From Imbricaverruca yamaguchii (Eukaryota; Arthropoda; Thecostraca; Neoverrucidae): DNA of 64,000 nt. This document shows, piece by piece, positions 63,015 through 64,000 of this stretch. The notes under the pieces were generated by a model. That model was not told the DNA's origin, did no database searches, and was given only the letters and a program-made list of their open reading frames with translations. The stretch lies in NCBI GenBank assembly GCA_034440575.1, contig JAOTOL010001339.1, positions 322,501 through 386,500 on the forward strand, read 5' to 3'. Within the stretch, counting starts at the first letter, position 1. Each line of letters opens with the position of its first letter. A program made the position numbers and the translations under genes.

Positions 63015-64000
63015 AGTGGGTATCGGACGTCGGCGAGCGGTGGACTTCGACTTCGGCGCTGTCTGCTGTATGTGTCGGATACAATTTGTTGGCTTGGGTG
63101 TCTCGAACGATGTCTGTGCTCCGATATTTATTAAGTGAATAATGATGCTGACATTCAGCTTCTGTTTGCCTTTGGGACTGTGAGTCTGTTTTAGTAGTTC
63201 GGTTAAGTCTGGGAACACATTTACGCCACGTCGGTCTCCAACGTGCCTGCAGGTTGTATCGACTCCGAATACTTCCGTGTTAAATCCAATTAGAAGCTAT
63301 GCTGGTCTTGCTTTCCCAATCGCGCAGGAATGTCCTCATTTTGTTGCGTGAGGTTAGCAACCCCTGGTCACAGTCCCAAAAGTCTGGCACTGGTGTGCTT
63401 GTTTTAGAATGAACAATCTGTCGACTCCAGCTGGCCGTTTGTTCCCGGTGGGATCTCGGTACGTCCACTGGGATGACCCTCTTCGTCTATCAGTCACCTC
63501 GGATATTAACCCACTGCCACGATCTTTTCGTCTGGGCACTCTATGATCCTCTATGATCAGAGTATATGCGTGCTTGCGTCTGCTTAGACATTTGTGAACA
63601 TCGGTGTCTGCTCTTGAAGTATGAAACGTATGTGGGTCGATGCACTGTTTAGTGAATTGTTGTGCTCTCACAGACCAGGCGCTTTTTACATTTCCAGATA
63701 TCTGTGTTATATTTCCATGTGCAATGCTGGCATCTGGATGCTTCCAAAATAAAGTGCTCATGTTGAACCTGTGTACCATTGATGTTTCTTCAGAATGAAG
63801 CTCACAAAGATTGCCTTGGCATCGCTGACCTACCCTCTCTTCACTTCACCTTGCTATCACTTGCCCCCTGGCCATCTTCAATGGTCGAGGGGTCACAGGC
63901 TTCCGCTGCTATGCAGCTAATGCAGTGGATGTGTCCAAAACCCAGACATTCTACCAACAGACTGCAGGAGCTATCCTGCAGCTGTTGTTGCACTATCTGG
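63015..64000. other. DFFB intron 4, nothing recognised
   Basis: The expected next exon (basic EKKR-type segment after WNLDH) was not found before the window ends. A plus-strand frame from about 63880 to the end is open but shows no CAD similarity. Confidence 0.4.

Overview
This is eukaryotic nuclear DNA, almost certainly metazoan and probably arthropod; a crustacean is plausible but that is only inference. Genes are split into small GC-rich exons (high G/C at third codon positions) in long introns, GT..AG junctions are clear, and the rest is packed with minisatellites, tRNA-derived SINEs, a LINE 3' end, fold-back elements and a decayed hAT transposase. There are no operons, ribosome binding sites or CRISPR arrays. 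Most long open frames are minisatellites whose unit lacks stop codons, not genes.

Three protein-coding genes can be supported. (1) Minus strand, left side: part of a zona pellucida (ZP) domain gene. Two consecutive exons (8402-8254, then 3441-3271) join in phase 0 inside the ZP module, and a strong upstream exon (15439-15281) joins in a compatible phase. Its 3' exons lie left of the window or were not found. (2) Plus strand, 38355-50063: a complete CCDC50-like gene (coiled-coil, ubiquitin-signalling adaptor family). All nine coding exons connect in phase and give 474 codons plus a stop. (3) Plus strand, from 58886 to beyond 63011: the 5' two thirds of a DFFB/CAD gene (caspase-activated DNase). 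The CIDE-N domain and the first part of the nuclease domain are present; the window ends before the C-terminal catalytic exon(s).

Layout: 1-3.2 kb GC-rich sequence with minisatellites; 3.2-15.5 kb ZP gene exons among SINEs, a LINE and arrays; 15.5-38 kb mostly non-genic, with at least eight minisatellite arrays, putative DNA-transposon remnants, a degenerate GC-rich array (33.3-35.2 kb) and a long inverted repeat around an (AT)n tract (36.7-37.1 kb); 38.3-50.1 kb CCDC50-like gene; 50.4-53.5 kb downstream repeats and a fold-back hairpin; 54.2-55.4 kb hAT transposase relic; 55.4-58.8 kb low-complexity and satellite-like DNA; 58.9-64 kb DFFB.

The most unusual property is how minisatellites relate to splice sites. 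Nearly every intron of the two plus-strand genes has its own private array. Several arrays begin on, or very near, the first intron base, and some repeat the donor itself: at 8254 (ZP gene), 42734 (CCDC50 exon 5), 47269 (CCDC50 exon 7) and 61679 (DFFB exon 3). This suggests recurrent tandem duplication seeded at exon-intron junctions, giving ladders of cryptic 5' splice sites. It is the best candidate here for something undescribed.
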